NCBI GenBank assembly: GCA_949987705.1
Contig: OX465281.1
Coordinates: 221,125,978 to 221,189,977 of the forward strand
Origin: Thereva unica
Lineage: Eukaryota > Arthropoda > Insecta > Diptera > Therevidae
DNA: 64,000 nt
Reading direction: 5' to 3'
The notes under the pieces are model-generated. The model saw nothing but the letters and a program-made list of their open reading frames with translations. It made no database searches and was not told where the DNA came from. Below, piece by piece: positions 41,601 through 51,109 of this stretch (positions are counted from its first letter, which is position 1; each line of letters begins with the position of its first letter). Made by a program: the position numbers and the translations under genes.

Positions 41601-44600
41601 GGGGTACAAGAGACGAAGAAACTCGGGGCTGTGTGTGCAACAGTTAAAATACACTCTGCCTTACTGCATAAATTTTCTGGCATGTTAGCTACGTTGTCGC
41701 CCAGACTTTGCTTTATCTCATTATAGGAATACAAATTCACCATTATGTAGAGGTGAATTGTTTCAGATTTTTCTTGTGGTTTGGTCAGTGGCCAGGCTTA
41801 TCCCGAGGACACTTTGGAGTTGACTGACATGTTGGAAGCGGCATATACGATAAGAATTTTCGGCGCAGCCTGAGCAAGTGGATCTGCTTTTTGGCGTGGC
41901 CAAACATGTGGCACTGCCGGGAAGTTGCGGTATAAACACTTTAGACTTTCTTAAAATGACAAACGATGTAAACAAGAATGAAAAAAATTAAAGAAGAAAT
42001 AAACAATAGGTACATCTTTCTTACGTTTAATTTGAAATTGTCTCCAATATAAAATACTTTTTGCACGCTTCAATTGATAAAACCGAAGCTGTTAAAACCG
42101 TTTGTCAGTGGTTTGGGTACTTAGAATACCAAAAGGAAGTGGTGAATTTAATGTGTGAGGTGCTCTTGTTTTAAATTGGCACCCACTACCCCTTTGGTGA
42201 GATGTGCTGGACCTTTCTCCTTTTTAAATTACAATTTCTTTAACTTGCACAAATCGACGAATCGTTTATGTCAAAACATTACACTGTTGTGAAAATCGTT
42301 CCTGATATGTTTTTTGGGTCTCTGATAACGAAAATCGTGATCCCACAGTCTTAAAATATGCATGTCACCTTTAAATATGCTTAAAAATTCCCCTTTTTAA
42401 GGATTTTCGCGATAATTTTAATTATAATCAAAAACAATCTAATAAAATACATTTTTTGCAATATTTATATTCAAAAGTGGTTGATTTATAACAAAACAAA
42501 TTTTATGATAAGGGATAATAGTAAAGGGCTTAAACTATCCCTACATCGACTGAAAATATAAAGGTTTGTAAAAAATGTTTTTTCAACTTTATGCTTCGAA
42601 TTCGGTTTAATCAGCCAAAATAAATTATTTTCAACTACGCATAGAAAGAAGAATTTGAAAAAAGGTTGATTATTTTTTGCATTTCTTTTTGCTCCCTTTA
42701 AAATTAATTGGCTCCCTAAAAGATTGTATGGGACGAAGAAATTAGGTAATTGGCTAGGTGGCCATAAAGGGTGCCAATACCATACTCAAGTAGACTGGCT
42801 CTCGTTCGGGTAGGTAAAGCGGCTCGCGTAGGTAAAGCTTCATCGGATGTGGTTGGCGGACTGCTTGGTAAAATAATACTTGGGTTTGGAATAGTCTATG
42901 CCGATGCGGATGCAATTATTAATGATCATGAATGTAGCGGGAGCGGAGCATGCATACAGCTGGTGACATATCCAAGCGTACATGCGTTCAATTCGTTGAT
43001 AAATAATATAGAAGTGTGTGTATTCAAATGCGACCTGACGGAATGTTCCATGAATGGAATGCATGCCACGCAAAGGTCGGACTACTTTTAACTTTTTCTG
43101 TAATGCCGCATTCGAAATAGCACACACAAGTATGCACAACAAACACATGCACCTTGAATGCACTCGTTACTTAGATTTTCGGGTTATGTGTGAAAGCCGG
43201 GACGGAAAAAAACCATGCAATTTTATGAACCTCTGAATGCAATGCATATGTCACCAGCTTACTTCCATGAGGCGAATGTTTAGATTTTCATGCCTGTGGC
43301 GGTAGTATCCATGCCTGTGGCGGAAGCGTGCATACCCGTGTGGGATGCACACTTATATGCTATACGTACTAGGTGCACCGCGTGTATGCTTTTCAGAAAA
43401 TTAGCCAATAAAAATTATTTTTATTCGGTTACTTTTAGGTTTTAATGTAAATAGGAATTCATAAATATTGATATTTTCAAATAGTATTTGTATCAAGTCC
43501 GTCAGTAGATTCGTCACTATTCTTCCTGCATCTGTCGTTGGCCTGAATTTTCTCAAGCGTAGTATAGATCCGACAGACTTTCCACTATATCTATTGCATA
43601 TTACTAGCCGTTGGGCACAAAACTTTTACTTCTAAAGTGTGGTCTTAAGCACACTCATACTTGTTTTACTTTTTAGTTCATTTTAAAATAAAAGCGAATT
43701 TTTTAGTTTTTTAAACTATTTTTTGTTTTTTATTTAGACATGATTAAAACATTCAGAAAGCTTGTAACTAATCCAATCTTGATGTGCAACAATATTTCTT
43801 CGATATTCTATTTCTTTGGGTACACGCCATATTGGATATTTACGCCAAAATATATTGAAATTCAATACAGGCAATCTGCTGCTACATCAAGGTAGGATAT
43901 TACTTATTAAAAAACTTATTTCAACACTTTTACAAAAAATAAATAATTACAGTTTAGTTACGGGCACAGTAGCTCTTGTATTCTCAGCTGTTGGAGTACT
44001 TCTGTCTGGCTTTGTCATATCTAAGTACAAGCCAACTGCTAGGTATATGGCCGCTTGGAATGTTATTGTTGGTGTCTCGACCGTAGTTGGAATATTCAGC
44101 TATGCATTTTTGGGTTGTCCAGGAAATGAATCGTCAATGGTTATTAATAATGCACCAGCGTGAGTATTTATAGTGGAATTGTTTCCTTTATATTTCGAAG
44201 GAACTTATCAATTTTGTTAATTTAGTAATCCGCTGATACCTACCTGCAATTCTGCTTGTCAATGCGATTATGTAAGATATTCACCAGTTTGCGGTGAAGA
44301 TGGAAACACCTATATATCAGCTTGCCATGCCGGGTGTAAGCAGCAATATATTGGCGCAAATGGAAGAAAGGTAAGTTTTTTTTGTTTTGCAGGAAAATTT
44401 AGATTTTAAGTGAGGAAAGTAATAATAATAATAATAATAATTTATTATAGGAGAGTACACAAGATTGACATCTTTTAGAGTACATATAAAGTTACATTAA
44501 TAGAAAGGATTTATATAAAAAAAAAACTTAAAATTTGATTTAAAAAATTACACTTAAAATTAAAATTAGAATAAAATTAAGGAAAGAATAAGAGTAGAAG

Positions 44601-47600
44601 AAAATTAAGATTTAGATAAAGTAGGTAAGTGAAGGAAGAGAGATAAACAAATCTACTGAGAAGAAGAAGATGCATGTCTTTTGAATATATGTAGTGGCTG
44701 TGCTCATTCTTTGAATATGATTTGGAAGGTTATTCCAGATTCTAAGGGTATGCACAAAGAAGGAACGACTACCAATTAGTGAAGTGTGAGCGGGAATCAG
44801 GAATTTTATGGATCTCAAGGATTGCAGAGGAACGAGGAAGTCAGCAAGGTAGCCGGGGTTTTTGGAATAAAAGACATTATGCAAGAGGAGTAGAGCCATG
44901 AGATCAAGGAATTGAAAGAGGTCACAACCCAGTAGGGAATTTAGAACATCCGACACAGACTGCCATGTAGCCGTAATTTACGAAGGGTGCCATAGATTTT
45001 AGAGAGCATCAATGAGACATGATTGCAGCAGGAGAGTTTAGAATTGACAACAATACCCAGGTTTTTAGCACATTCAACAATTGGGAGAGGAACATTATCA
45101 AGTAAAAGAGGCGGGAAACCATCCAGGGACAGCGAGGAACGACTAAGGAAAAGTACTTGCGATTTAATTGGATTTAGTTTAAGGAAATTACTAGAACTCC
45201 ACTCATTAATTCGAGACAGGGTGTTATTGAGTTCAGAGACCCAGAGCTCAATCTGATGAGAAGGACACGAGTTATATAGCTGGAGGTCATCAGCATAGAG
45301 ATGAAAAGAGCAGTGACGAATAACGGAAGGAAGATCATTAATATAGAGGGAGAAAAGCAAAGGACCAAGAACCGAACCCTGAGGCACACCTGCAGGTACT
45401 CTAAGGAAAGGGAAGGGATGTTACATTATTATGCCGAACACACTGAAACCTATCGGAAAGAAGAGAAGAGAATAGACGAACAGAAGAAGAAGAGAAGTGA
45501 TACCGTTGATTAAGTTTATGTAGCAGATGCGAATGAACCACAGAGTCAAATGCTTTGGAGAAATCTAGTAGAACTAGTACTGCCATATCACCTCGATCAA
45601 GGGCAGAACGAAGATCAGTCGTTACCTTCAGTATAGGTATAGCAGTTTCGCAACTATGGGATTTACGGAAACCAGATTGGAGATTTGAAAGGAAATTATA
45701 AGAATCAAGATATCGCACGACTTGAGTAAACACAATTTTCTCAAAGACTCTAGCTAGAAAAGGAAGAATACTTATAGGGCAAAAATCGGACAAATCAGCA
45801 GGAGAGGGCTTTTTAGGTATGGGAGTCACTATGGCTTTTTTCCAGAGTGAAGGGACTTGGGAGGTTGTCAGGCAAAAATTAAGAACGGTTTCAACAGTTA
45901 AAGGGGAGAGAATCTTAAGAAAGCGTAGGGAAATTCCATCATAGCCAACGCTGTTGGACGAAATGAAAAGCAATATTCAATTGAGTCAACACAACCAAAA
46001 TCAAAACCATCAAAACGTGGAGCATTGGAGAAAGAGGAACAAGGAGAGGAAGACAGGGTAGATTTGGAAGGGATTGAATGAAAGATGCATTGAGTGAGTT
46101 TACATCAACATCATAAGAGTTAAGCTCAGAAGAATGGATGCCTAGAGAACGGAGATTAGACCAAAGTTGCTTAGTGGACAGAGCAGGATGAAGTTTACGT
46201 GAGTAAAATTCACGCTTGGCCGATCTGACTTTGCTATTGATTAAGTTGCGAAGATTTTTGTACTCACAAAGGTAGCTCGGGATCCTCGTTCTGCGGTAGC
46301 GTCTATACAGAAACTCACGTTCAACAATCAAGTTGCGGATCTCGTAAGAAAACCAAGGACAAGTTGGAGACTTACAACGTCTTCTTGTAACTAAAGGGAC
46401 AGATTGATTAAATAGGGACTGAGTGAAAGAGTTAAACAGATCAACCTTAGTGTCTACGCAGGTTGTATTATAGATATCAGCCCAAGGTATAGACGAGTAA
46501 AATTGATATTATTGAAGTCACGATACGAATAAAAGGTAGGCAGGGAGGAGGAAGAGTAAAATGTAAAACGAAGTGAGAGGAAGAGAATATGGTGGTCAAA
46601 AAAGCTAGGAGGAGAAATTTGGCTATGTTTTACCACTGAATTGGTGGAGGTAGCAGTGAGTACGTCAAGGAGCGATGGATTATGGCAGTTTAAAAATGTG
46701 GGCATATAATTTAGAATTCGTAGATCCAATGACCCCAAAAAGTATTTGAGTGTACATATTTGAACGTTCATTAGTCTTCAGCAGATCAACATTAAAGTCA
46801 CCAGTAACAATTATATTATCATAATGACGGGAGAGGCTAGAGATAAAATCAAAGAAGTTAGCAGCAATATCGGGAGTAAACACATTGGGTGGACAGTAGA
46901 CACTTACAATAACACATTTATCATGCGATGATTTTATTTCTACTCCGATACTATCAATATTATATGTAGATATGTTCTACTATCCGATATCCTGGACATC
47001 GTTTATTTATTACATCGGGGCATCTAGAAAACACTCACTGGAGTGTTAAGCCTCCTGAAACGAGTTGAATCTCATCAACCAACCAAAGACATGTGCTGGG
47101 GGGAGCGTGGAAGGGCTAGGGAAGGCTATGACAGGAAGCATCAGGAATGTAAAGAGAGAAGAAGAAAGAAGTAAAGTTATTAGGTAAAAAAAAAGGGAAA
47201 GGCGAAGGACCGTGGCGCTGCCGAGATTCGAACGCGGGACCTCTGGAATGGTAGCCAGGCGCCTTACTCCTAGACTACTGAGGCTTACAAACAATCCGAT
47301 ATATAGAACCTGTCGCACCGTTACGGTTTGTCACTCCAGCTCCAGAAACATCTTGAAACTGAGCATGTGCTCCAGAAATCAGCTCTCTCTCTTTCAAAGA
47401 CGTGAATTGGACTAGCTTCAACATGAATTTGTCACCCCTTTTGAACCAAAACCCACCTCCAGATAATAATAGTCTATTTCTATTTAACCAGGAGCTTGAA
47501 TTGCAAGCGGAGAGGTTAGCAAGAGTAATAGATACCAGCGTGAATATGCATTTGAAACTCAAGTACAATTATTACATATCTGAGCTAAACTGGTCAAGGT

Positions 47601-50600
47601 ACGCAACCAGTGGCTGAGAGCTCTTAAGCGAATATTTCACAGAACTGCGAAATGGCTCGGCTGAGCATGCGTTGAATAATCGGCCAGAATTACCGGTCTC
47701 AGCAAAATTATTAATGATTGGTGAAAAAAGATGCGAATGGGTGACACAGGAGAGAGCTCAGAGGAATACGACCCTCACCGCAGGCCTTTCGTGAGGTGGA
47801 CAGATTAACGGGTACAAAGCGTAAAAACGCAAGTCTGCACAGCTCACAATGGCGGGATTTTTCGTGGTCTGTAAGAAAAGCTGGAACTCTTTTAAAATAG
47901 GTATAAAGAGATATTCAAGGCGATGATATATGACTACAATGAAACAGTCAAGGTACGAGCCAGTGAAGTGCCGATAATGATCTAACTGGCTCCTCCAAGT
48001 CCGAATGTCCCTTTTTCGAGCGCGAATCTGGCTTCAAGGCCGGTTGAGGGTTGGCTTTCAGCCACGCTTGAAAGTATACTGGCCTTAAGAAATAGGCTGA
48101 ACAACAAGAAGTCGGCAGGCGTAGATAGAGTCTCTAACTACGTTCTAAGGAAAATCCTTGAAGTACTGGCTGCACAGCTTGCGGGTATCTTCGATAACTG
48201 CCGTAATAATAGTCACATCATTTTAATGGTAATAGTCACATCATCTGACAGTCCCAGTTTAGATTCTCCTGCATGACCATGAGCGCGTTCAAAAACCTTA
48301 CTATGGTTAACCATGGTTAACTATGGTAAACTTTTGTCGTTCAAAAACTCCGTGGTTAACTACAACATAACCACGAGCATAACTTTTTGGCGTTCAAAAA
48401 CTCCCGTGGTTAACCATGGTGTAGTTAAATTTTAACCATGCTCGGGAGAATGGTTAGCGATAGTTAAGAAGAAGAAGGATAAAAACAATTTTTTGACATT
48501 TGTTTTAATGTTAATAATGAACAAATCAGAGTGGGATTTGTGAGATTATTTTAAATATATAATTATTGGAAATAATTGAGGCAAATAGCCGACACTATTT
48601 TATGGAAAAAAATTTTAAATTTTCTTTACCACGTAGTTAACCACGGTGCGTTCAAAAACCTCCATGGTTAAACATAAACTTTCGTGGTTAAGTGAAGTGC
48701 TGTAGCATAACCACAGCTTACCTCGTGGTTTACTATAGTAAGGTTTTTGAGCGCGCTCCAAATAACGCGAAACCTGCGAGACAATAAATGTACTGTAGCC
48801 TGTTGTATTGACCTGTTACTAAAGATGAATAACGCGGACTGGGCAGATCGGTAGAAGTGCAGATAAAGGATTCTGTCTCTTGCCTTCATTCGGCATATCT
48901 GCGAGTGTTCCTCAGGGTTCGATACTTGGCCCGATGCTATTTAACTTAGCGGGTTCGCCAAAGTTGTGTGCTAAGCGCGAGCGACACACTGGTTCTTGTG
49001 GCCAAGATATCCCCAATGGAACATCAAAGGGCTCAAATAAGGATGTACTCCAAGTGAGCGAAGGTTAGACCAAAGTCGTTTCGTATCTAAGTCGGGATTA
49101 AGCTTGCAAGCATAGAACTGACGTTTATCAGATTTGAATTTGAGCTTGATGCGATTACTGATGCGATTAGGTAACTACGAATTTTAGTTCTACTGTAGCG
49201 CCGGTACCTAGACTCATGTTGGATTATCAGATCTCGGATCTCGCGAGAGAACCATGGACAGTGCGAAGAAAATTCGAAGCGAAAAGTAAAATTTTGCCAT
49301 TTTTGAGATCCGCGGGCGGAGTGGCACGCAATTTTTTAAATGATGAATTTTGATTTTTTTAAATACCATTTATGCGATGAAAAAGCGTCGACCAAAGGGC
49401 GCCAAAAGACAATCTCCCTCTATCCTGATCAAGGGATAAGTTCGGAGCTGTGCATGCTCTTTAAAATCTCAAAGTTTGAGCAACCTTCCAACACTTTTGT
49501 AAAAGTATCACCGGGTGGCAAGTATGGTACCCGGGTGGCTCTAAAACAGAGACAGGTGAGGGAACCGGAATCTGGAGTGAAAGCCCCAGATACAGTAGAA
49601 CGGTAAGCCTAGGCACCCTAGCAACTGTCTTTCAAGCAGAGGTGTAAGCTATACAGGCATCATGAGAACTTAAGAAGGGCAGAACAACCAGAACAAATGC
49701 ATCTTTATAGGCGATAACGTCCAGTAGGACGAAGTCTATATTAGTGGGCGCTCTAACTTAAGTTACCCTTGTAGTTCAAAGTCAATGAAAAAGCAGTTGC
49801 CCTGGCAAAACAGGGCTCTAAAATTGCATTCATATGTCTAGACGTGGTTATTCGGGCGCCCGCCATCTGGATGCACTCGAGGTCCGGGCCTTGATTACCG
49901 GACATTGCTCATTCAACTATCACTTACCGAGGGTAGGAAGGGTACAGGACGGCACTTACAGGCTTTGCCTTGAGGAGAATGAATCCACTTACCATATGAG
50001 TACTCTCAGCGTGTGGGTCAAATGCTCTTTGTCACTGCCAGCAGTAACAAGGAACAGGTCTCATTATTCTGCCCGACTTTGCTTGACCAAACAATTCTAA
50101 ATAACAAATCATTAGGCAGACTGCTGAGCCTGTACAAGTGGTTTGGCTTACAAATCTGAGGTAAAGTAGGTGCTTAGGATAGAATAGGTGCATTTCGCAG
50201 TCGCGGTACTTCTAAGACCCAATGCATCATTGAAAAAATGACAGAAATGAACTAACATATACGCAATAACATAAACCACTCTTTTCTATTTCAAATGGTT
50301 TCTAAATCAAATTATTTTTGCAGATATTCTACGATTGTTCTTGTATATCCGGAAATAATGCAACTACAGCAGGACCTGTATTTGAAACATTGACAATGCC
50401 AGAAAATACAACTTCAATGCCGATTGTCACTGAGCTTCCAGGATCATTCTCAACACCAGCAAATTTCGATCATGTACAACGATTTTTCTCAATTGTCCTA
50501 GAATTGTAAAATTTTAACTCTAATCCAATTTCAGCTAATCTCTAATGGCCAAGCGATACCAGGAGCATGTCCTGTCAACTGCTTCAAGCAATTCGTCATG

Positions 50601-51094
50601 TTCCTAGCTGTGATGTGCTTTATGAAATTCCTTGGGGCAACTGGACGGGCGAGCAATTTATTAGTTTCAGTTCGATGTGTGCCCGAAAAGGATAAAACGG
50701 TATCAATGGGCTTCGGTCTCATGCTGATGAGTCTATTCGCATTAATCCCGAGCCCCATCTTCTTCGGCTGGATACTGGACAAATTGTGCCTCGTTTGGGG
50801 CAAAACATGCAAAAGCACAGGAAACTGCTGGCTGTATGATGCCGAATCGCTGAGGTAAAATGCAGTTTCTTGTATGGTCTCGTCCTTCCTACTTAGCTAA
50901 GTTACTCGCTTCCTTTCAGGTACTTCTTAAACACTCTTAGCTCCATCTTTATAGCAATTGGAACCCTCTTTGATGTTGGCGTATGGTATTATGTCAAGGA
51001 TCTAAAAATATTTGATGAGGAAACTAAAGAGACAGAGCTTCAAGAGTTTGACAAAGAAGAGGAAGCTGCTCCAGAGAAAAAGGTGGAAATTTGA
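29330..51094 (+). CDS. Oatp: Oatp copy B: complete organic anion transporter, 11 exons
   Basis: Exons join as 29330-29604, 34377-34606, 34669-34839, 35481-35645, 39898-40203, 43738-43891, 43953-44159, 44226-44370, 50324-50473, 50535-50854, 50920-51094. The total is 2298 nt, giving 765 residues plus stop, a normal OATP length. The product is a 12-helix plasma-membrane carrier with signature [11 protein letters not shown] (residues about 318-328) and Kazal-like cysteines at about 510, 514, 516, 525, 536, 540, 556 and 558. The start at 29330 has an A-rich upstream context and is the first ATG of the acidic N-terminal exon. Insect relatives include the ecdysone importer Oatp74D; GNDISQ and the compact first loop suit that group, but orthology is not proven. 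Introns are swollen by transposons. Confidence 0.93.
29736..29901. mobile_element. short inverted-repeat element (MITE) in intron 1
   Basis: AAATTTTAAAAACCGACT on the left is mirrored by AGTCGGTTTTTAAAATTT on the right, about 165 bp apart. No coding capacity. Confidence 0.6.
30200..30430 (-). pseudogene. RTE/CR1-like LINE C-terminal fragment
   Basis: The minus strand reads [17 protein letters not shown], a stop, then [18 protein letters not shown], matching the C-terminal pattern W.GHTLR....I...AL.WNP.G.R.RGRP of RTE-type LINEs. It is dead. Confidence 0.55.
30640..31075 (+). pseudogene. decayed LINE reverse transcriptase fragment
   Basis: Shifting + frames give [19 protein letters not shown], then [20 protein letters not shown] and [15 protein letters not shown]: the RT motifs around the QSGFR and PQGS boxes of CR1/jockey-type LINEs, separated by frameshifts. 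Confidence 0.55.
31260..34230 (-). mobile_element. LINE-beta-related element (CR1/jockey-like), antisense in intron 1
   Basis: The minus strand encodes an endonuclease part ([29 protein letters not shown], then 34004-33573), and a reverse transcriptase at 33375-32689 ([29 protein letters not shown]) continuing to 32322. A (TTA)n tract at 31263-31283 forms the 3' tail. A deletion separates endonuclease and RT, and frameshifts are present. Its truncated 5' end lies about 15 bp from the start of the block duplicated in copy A. Confidence 0.85.
34377..34606 (+). CDS. Oatp: Oatp copy B exon 2
   Basis: Acceptor TTTATTTTAG, donor GTATGA. It encodes helix 1, [18 protein letters not shown] and [16 protein letters not shown]. 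Spliced from exon 1 in phase 2. Confidence 0.93.
34669..34839 (+). CDS. Oatp: Oatp copy B exon 3
   Basis: Acceptor TAATAAAG, donor GTAGAA. It encodes a membrane helix ending [11 protein letters not shown] and an extracellular loop with DENTTMEVL. Confidence 0.92.
34857..35427. mobile_element. intron 3 MITE (copy B)
   Basis: Same element as 9422-10010: CAGTTTTTTCACATTAAAT ends, TA flanks (34855-34856, 35428-35429), arms of TTTGCAAAT-type units in inverted orientation. Orthologous position in both copies. Confidence 0.7.
35481..35645 (+). CDS. Oatp: Oatp copy B exon 4
   Basis: Acceptor ATATTACAG, donor GTGAGT. It encodes the [20 protein letters not shown] region. P here is S in copy A. Confidence 0.92.
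35812..37935 (-). mobile_element. RTE/BovB-like LINE, antisense in intron 4 of copy B only
   Basis: On the minus strand 37930-37460 encodes a CFDP2-like apurinic endonuclease ([56 protein letters not shown]). Reverse transcriptase pieces follow ([57 protein letters not shown]...RIGRA). Numerous frameshifts. Copy A lacks it at this position, where its intron instead holds other sequence. Confidence 0.85.
38130..38187 (-). mobile_element. tRNA-like SINE head fragment
   Basis: The minus strand starts GGCCTCGGTAGTCTAGGGGT, the same A-box head as the SINE in intron 8, followed by GTCCCAAGTCC in the B-box position. It lies between the RTE-like element and the shared LINE remnant. Confidence 0.45.
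38194..38700 (-). mobile_element. LINE endonuclease remnant shared by both copies (copy B)
   Basis: The minus strand reads [20 protein letters not shown], the endonuclease motif of jockey/CR1-like LINEs. It aligns with 13685-14150 of copy A. Confidence 0.6.
39149..39483 (+). pseudogene. tyrosine-recombinase-like N-terminal fragment, interrupted by a MITE
   Basis: From ATG the frame reads [20 protein letters not shown], then [19 protein letters not shown], where a 176-bp MITE interrupts it. Across the MITE the original target continues in frame as [12 protein letters not shown] and a stop. The LLPTKSK..Y...Y..F..W pattern is what I associate with the N-terminal SAM-like region of recombinase-like proteins spread in insect genomes (Crypton-type or derived). 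The downstream part is missing, so it is a fragment. Confidence 0.5.
39267..39442. mobile_element. 176-bp PIF/Harbinger-like MITE with TTA duplication
   Basis: The ends AGGCTCAAGCAGAACCAATC and its inverted partner ...GGTTGTGCTTCAGCCT match over about 30 bp and are flanked by TTA on both sides (39264-39266, 39443-39445). A 3-bp TWA target is typical of PIF/Harbinger. Removing the element restores an open frame across the target. Confidence 0.8.
39898..40203 (+). CDS. Oatp: Oatp copy B exon 5 (superfamily signature)
   Basis: Acceptor CTTTCTCCAG, donor GTAAGT. It carries [14 protein letters not shown] and the helix after it. V and Q replace two L residues of copy A. Confidence 0.94.
40440..40800. 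repeat. diverged tandem repeat in intron 5 of copy B
   Basis: Three units share TATGGGTATCTAATGAAAGG followed by TATGACAAGTAGAATAC (starting near 40456, 40577 and 40716). The AATTCAAAATGGCGG-like joint recurs. No coding potential. Confidence 0.6.
40861..40961. repeat. heptamer minisatellite TTGAGAC/TTGAGAG
   Basis: About fourteen 7-bp units alternate between TTGAGAC and TTGAGAG with a few variants (TTGAGAGC, TTAAGAC). It follows the repeat block above and is absent from copy A. Confidence 0.85.
41081..41370. mobile_element. 290-bp inverted-repeat element (MITE)
   Basis: CATATATGAGCCGCTCAGTG at the left end is mirrored by CACTGAACGGCTCATATATG at the right, and the similarity extends about 38 bp inwards to GATTAACTCC. 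ATATAT flanks obscure the exact target duplication. Confidence 0.65.
41371..42772. other. intron 5 of copy B, unassigned
   Basis: AT-rich, no exon, RNA or repeat family recognised. Confidence 0.4.
42773..42870 (+). repeat. 5S rRNA-derived sequence, third copy
   Basis: GCCAATACCATACTCAAGTAG at the start, GGCTCTCGTTCGG, and GGCGGACTGCTTGGT at the end follow the 5S rRNA order, with an internal duplication of GTAGGTAAAGC. Too diverged for a functional gene; probably the head of a SINE. Confidence 0.5.
42871..43737. other. intron 5 of copy B, 3' part
   Basis: No exon recognised. A 106-codon + strand frame (42771-43091) overlaps the 5S-like sequence and continues into what may be the body of that SINE; it is unlikely to be a gene. 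Confidence 0.35.
43738..43891 (+). CDS. Oatp: Oatp copy B exon 6
   Basis: Acceptor TTTATTTAG, donor GTAGGA. It encodes [18 protein letters not shown] and [18 protein letters not shown]. Confidence 0.92.
43953..44159 (+). CDS. Oatp: Oatp copy B exon 7
   Basis: Acceptor AATTACAG, donor GTGAGT. It encodes two helices and the beginning of the large extracellular loop; S replaces L of copy A in GVSTVVG. Confidence 0.92.
44226..44370 (+). CDS. Oatp: Oatp copy B exon 8 (Kazal-like domain)
   Basis: Acceptor TAATTTAG, donor GTAAGT. It encodes [20 protein letters not shown] and YISACHAGC, residues about 503-551. Confidence 0.94.
44419..46990 (-). mobile_element. LINE-beta element, antisense in intron 8 of copy B only
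   Basis: A (TAA)n tract at 44420-44442 marks its 3' end. The minus strand encodes an endonuclease fragment (46883-46454: [28 protein letters not shown]), a linker (46331-45939: [22 protein letters not shown]), and reverse transcriptase (45973-45401: [42 protein letters not shown]; 45387-44941: [25 protein letters not shown]). Copy A intron 8 is uninterrupted here (GAGGAAAGACTC), so it inserted after the duplication. A few frameshifts make it inactive. Confidence 0.88.
47041..47286 (-). mobile_element. tRNA-derived SINE in intron 8 (copy B)
   Basis: It matches 16776-17021 of copy A: head GCCTCAGTAGTCTAGGAGTA on the minus strand and GTTCGAATCTCGG as B box. Confidence 0.65.
47330..48960 (+). 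mobile_element. decayed jockey-like LINE, intron 8 of copy B
   Basis: It is the counterpart of 17060-18440 and carries the same linker ([27 protein letters not shown]) and RT remains ([33 protein letters not shown]). A 478-bp MITE is inserted at 48281-48758. Confidence 0.7.
48281..48758. mobile_element. 478-bp MITE with GAGCGCG ends, copy B only
   Basis: Termini GAGCGCGTTCAAAAACCTTA and, inverted, GAGCGCGCTCAAAAACCTTA; copy A is continuous here (GACCATATAAC). Flanks CAT/CAA hint at a 3-bp duplication as in PIF/Harbinger. Subterminal regions repeat AACCATGGTTAAC-type palindromes and CGTTCAAAAACT units. Confidence 0.8.
49065..49265 (-). mobile_element. LINE-beta linker fragment (copy B)
   Basis: The minus strand contains [15 protein letters not shown] after a broken [13 protein letters not shown] lead, resembling the LINE-beta linker ([19 protein letters not shown]). 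Longer than its copy A counterpart at 18530-18680, which lacks about 60 bp. Confidence 0.5.
49280..50030 (+). mobile_element. LOA/Lian-like LINE 3' fragment with RNase H end (copy B)
   Basis: The frame at 49834-50100 reads [20 protein letters not shown] then [21 protein letters not shown], the post-RNase H region of this LINE group (LxTGHCxLxxHLxxxG...CRxCxxxxETxxH). Upstream bases match the reverse complement of 11270-13010. Confidence 0.65.
50324..50473 (+). CDS. Oatp: Oatp copy B exon 9
   Basis: Acceptor TTTTTGCAG; donor CAT|GTACAA chosen by phase. It completes the Kazal-like cysteines (FYDCSCIS) and encodes a Thr/Pro-rich extracellular stretch. Confidence 0.87.
50535..50854 (+). CDS. Oatp: Oatp copy B exon 10
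   Basis: Acceptor CCAATTTCAG, donor GTAAAA. It encodes [33 protein letters not shown] and [15 protein letters not shown]. Confidence 0.94.
50920..51094 (+). CDS. Oatp: Oatp copy B exon 11 (C-terminus, stop)
   Basis: Acceptor CTTCCTTTCAG. Last helix and acidic tail, TGA at 51092-51094. Only 15 bases of 3'UTR are shared with copy A before a MITE begins; AATAAA at 51246-51251 inside the MITE could serve as polyadenylation signal. Confidence 0.92.
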
Positions 51095-51109
51095 GTTTTC
51101 TGTCTTCCT

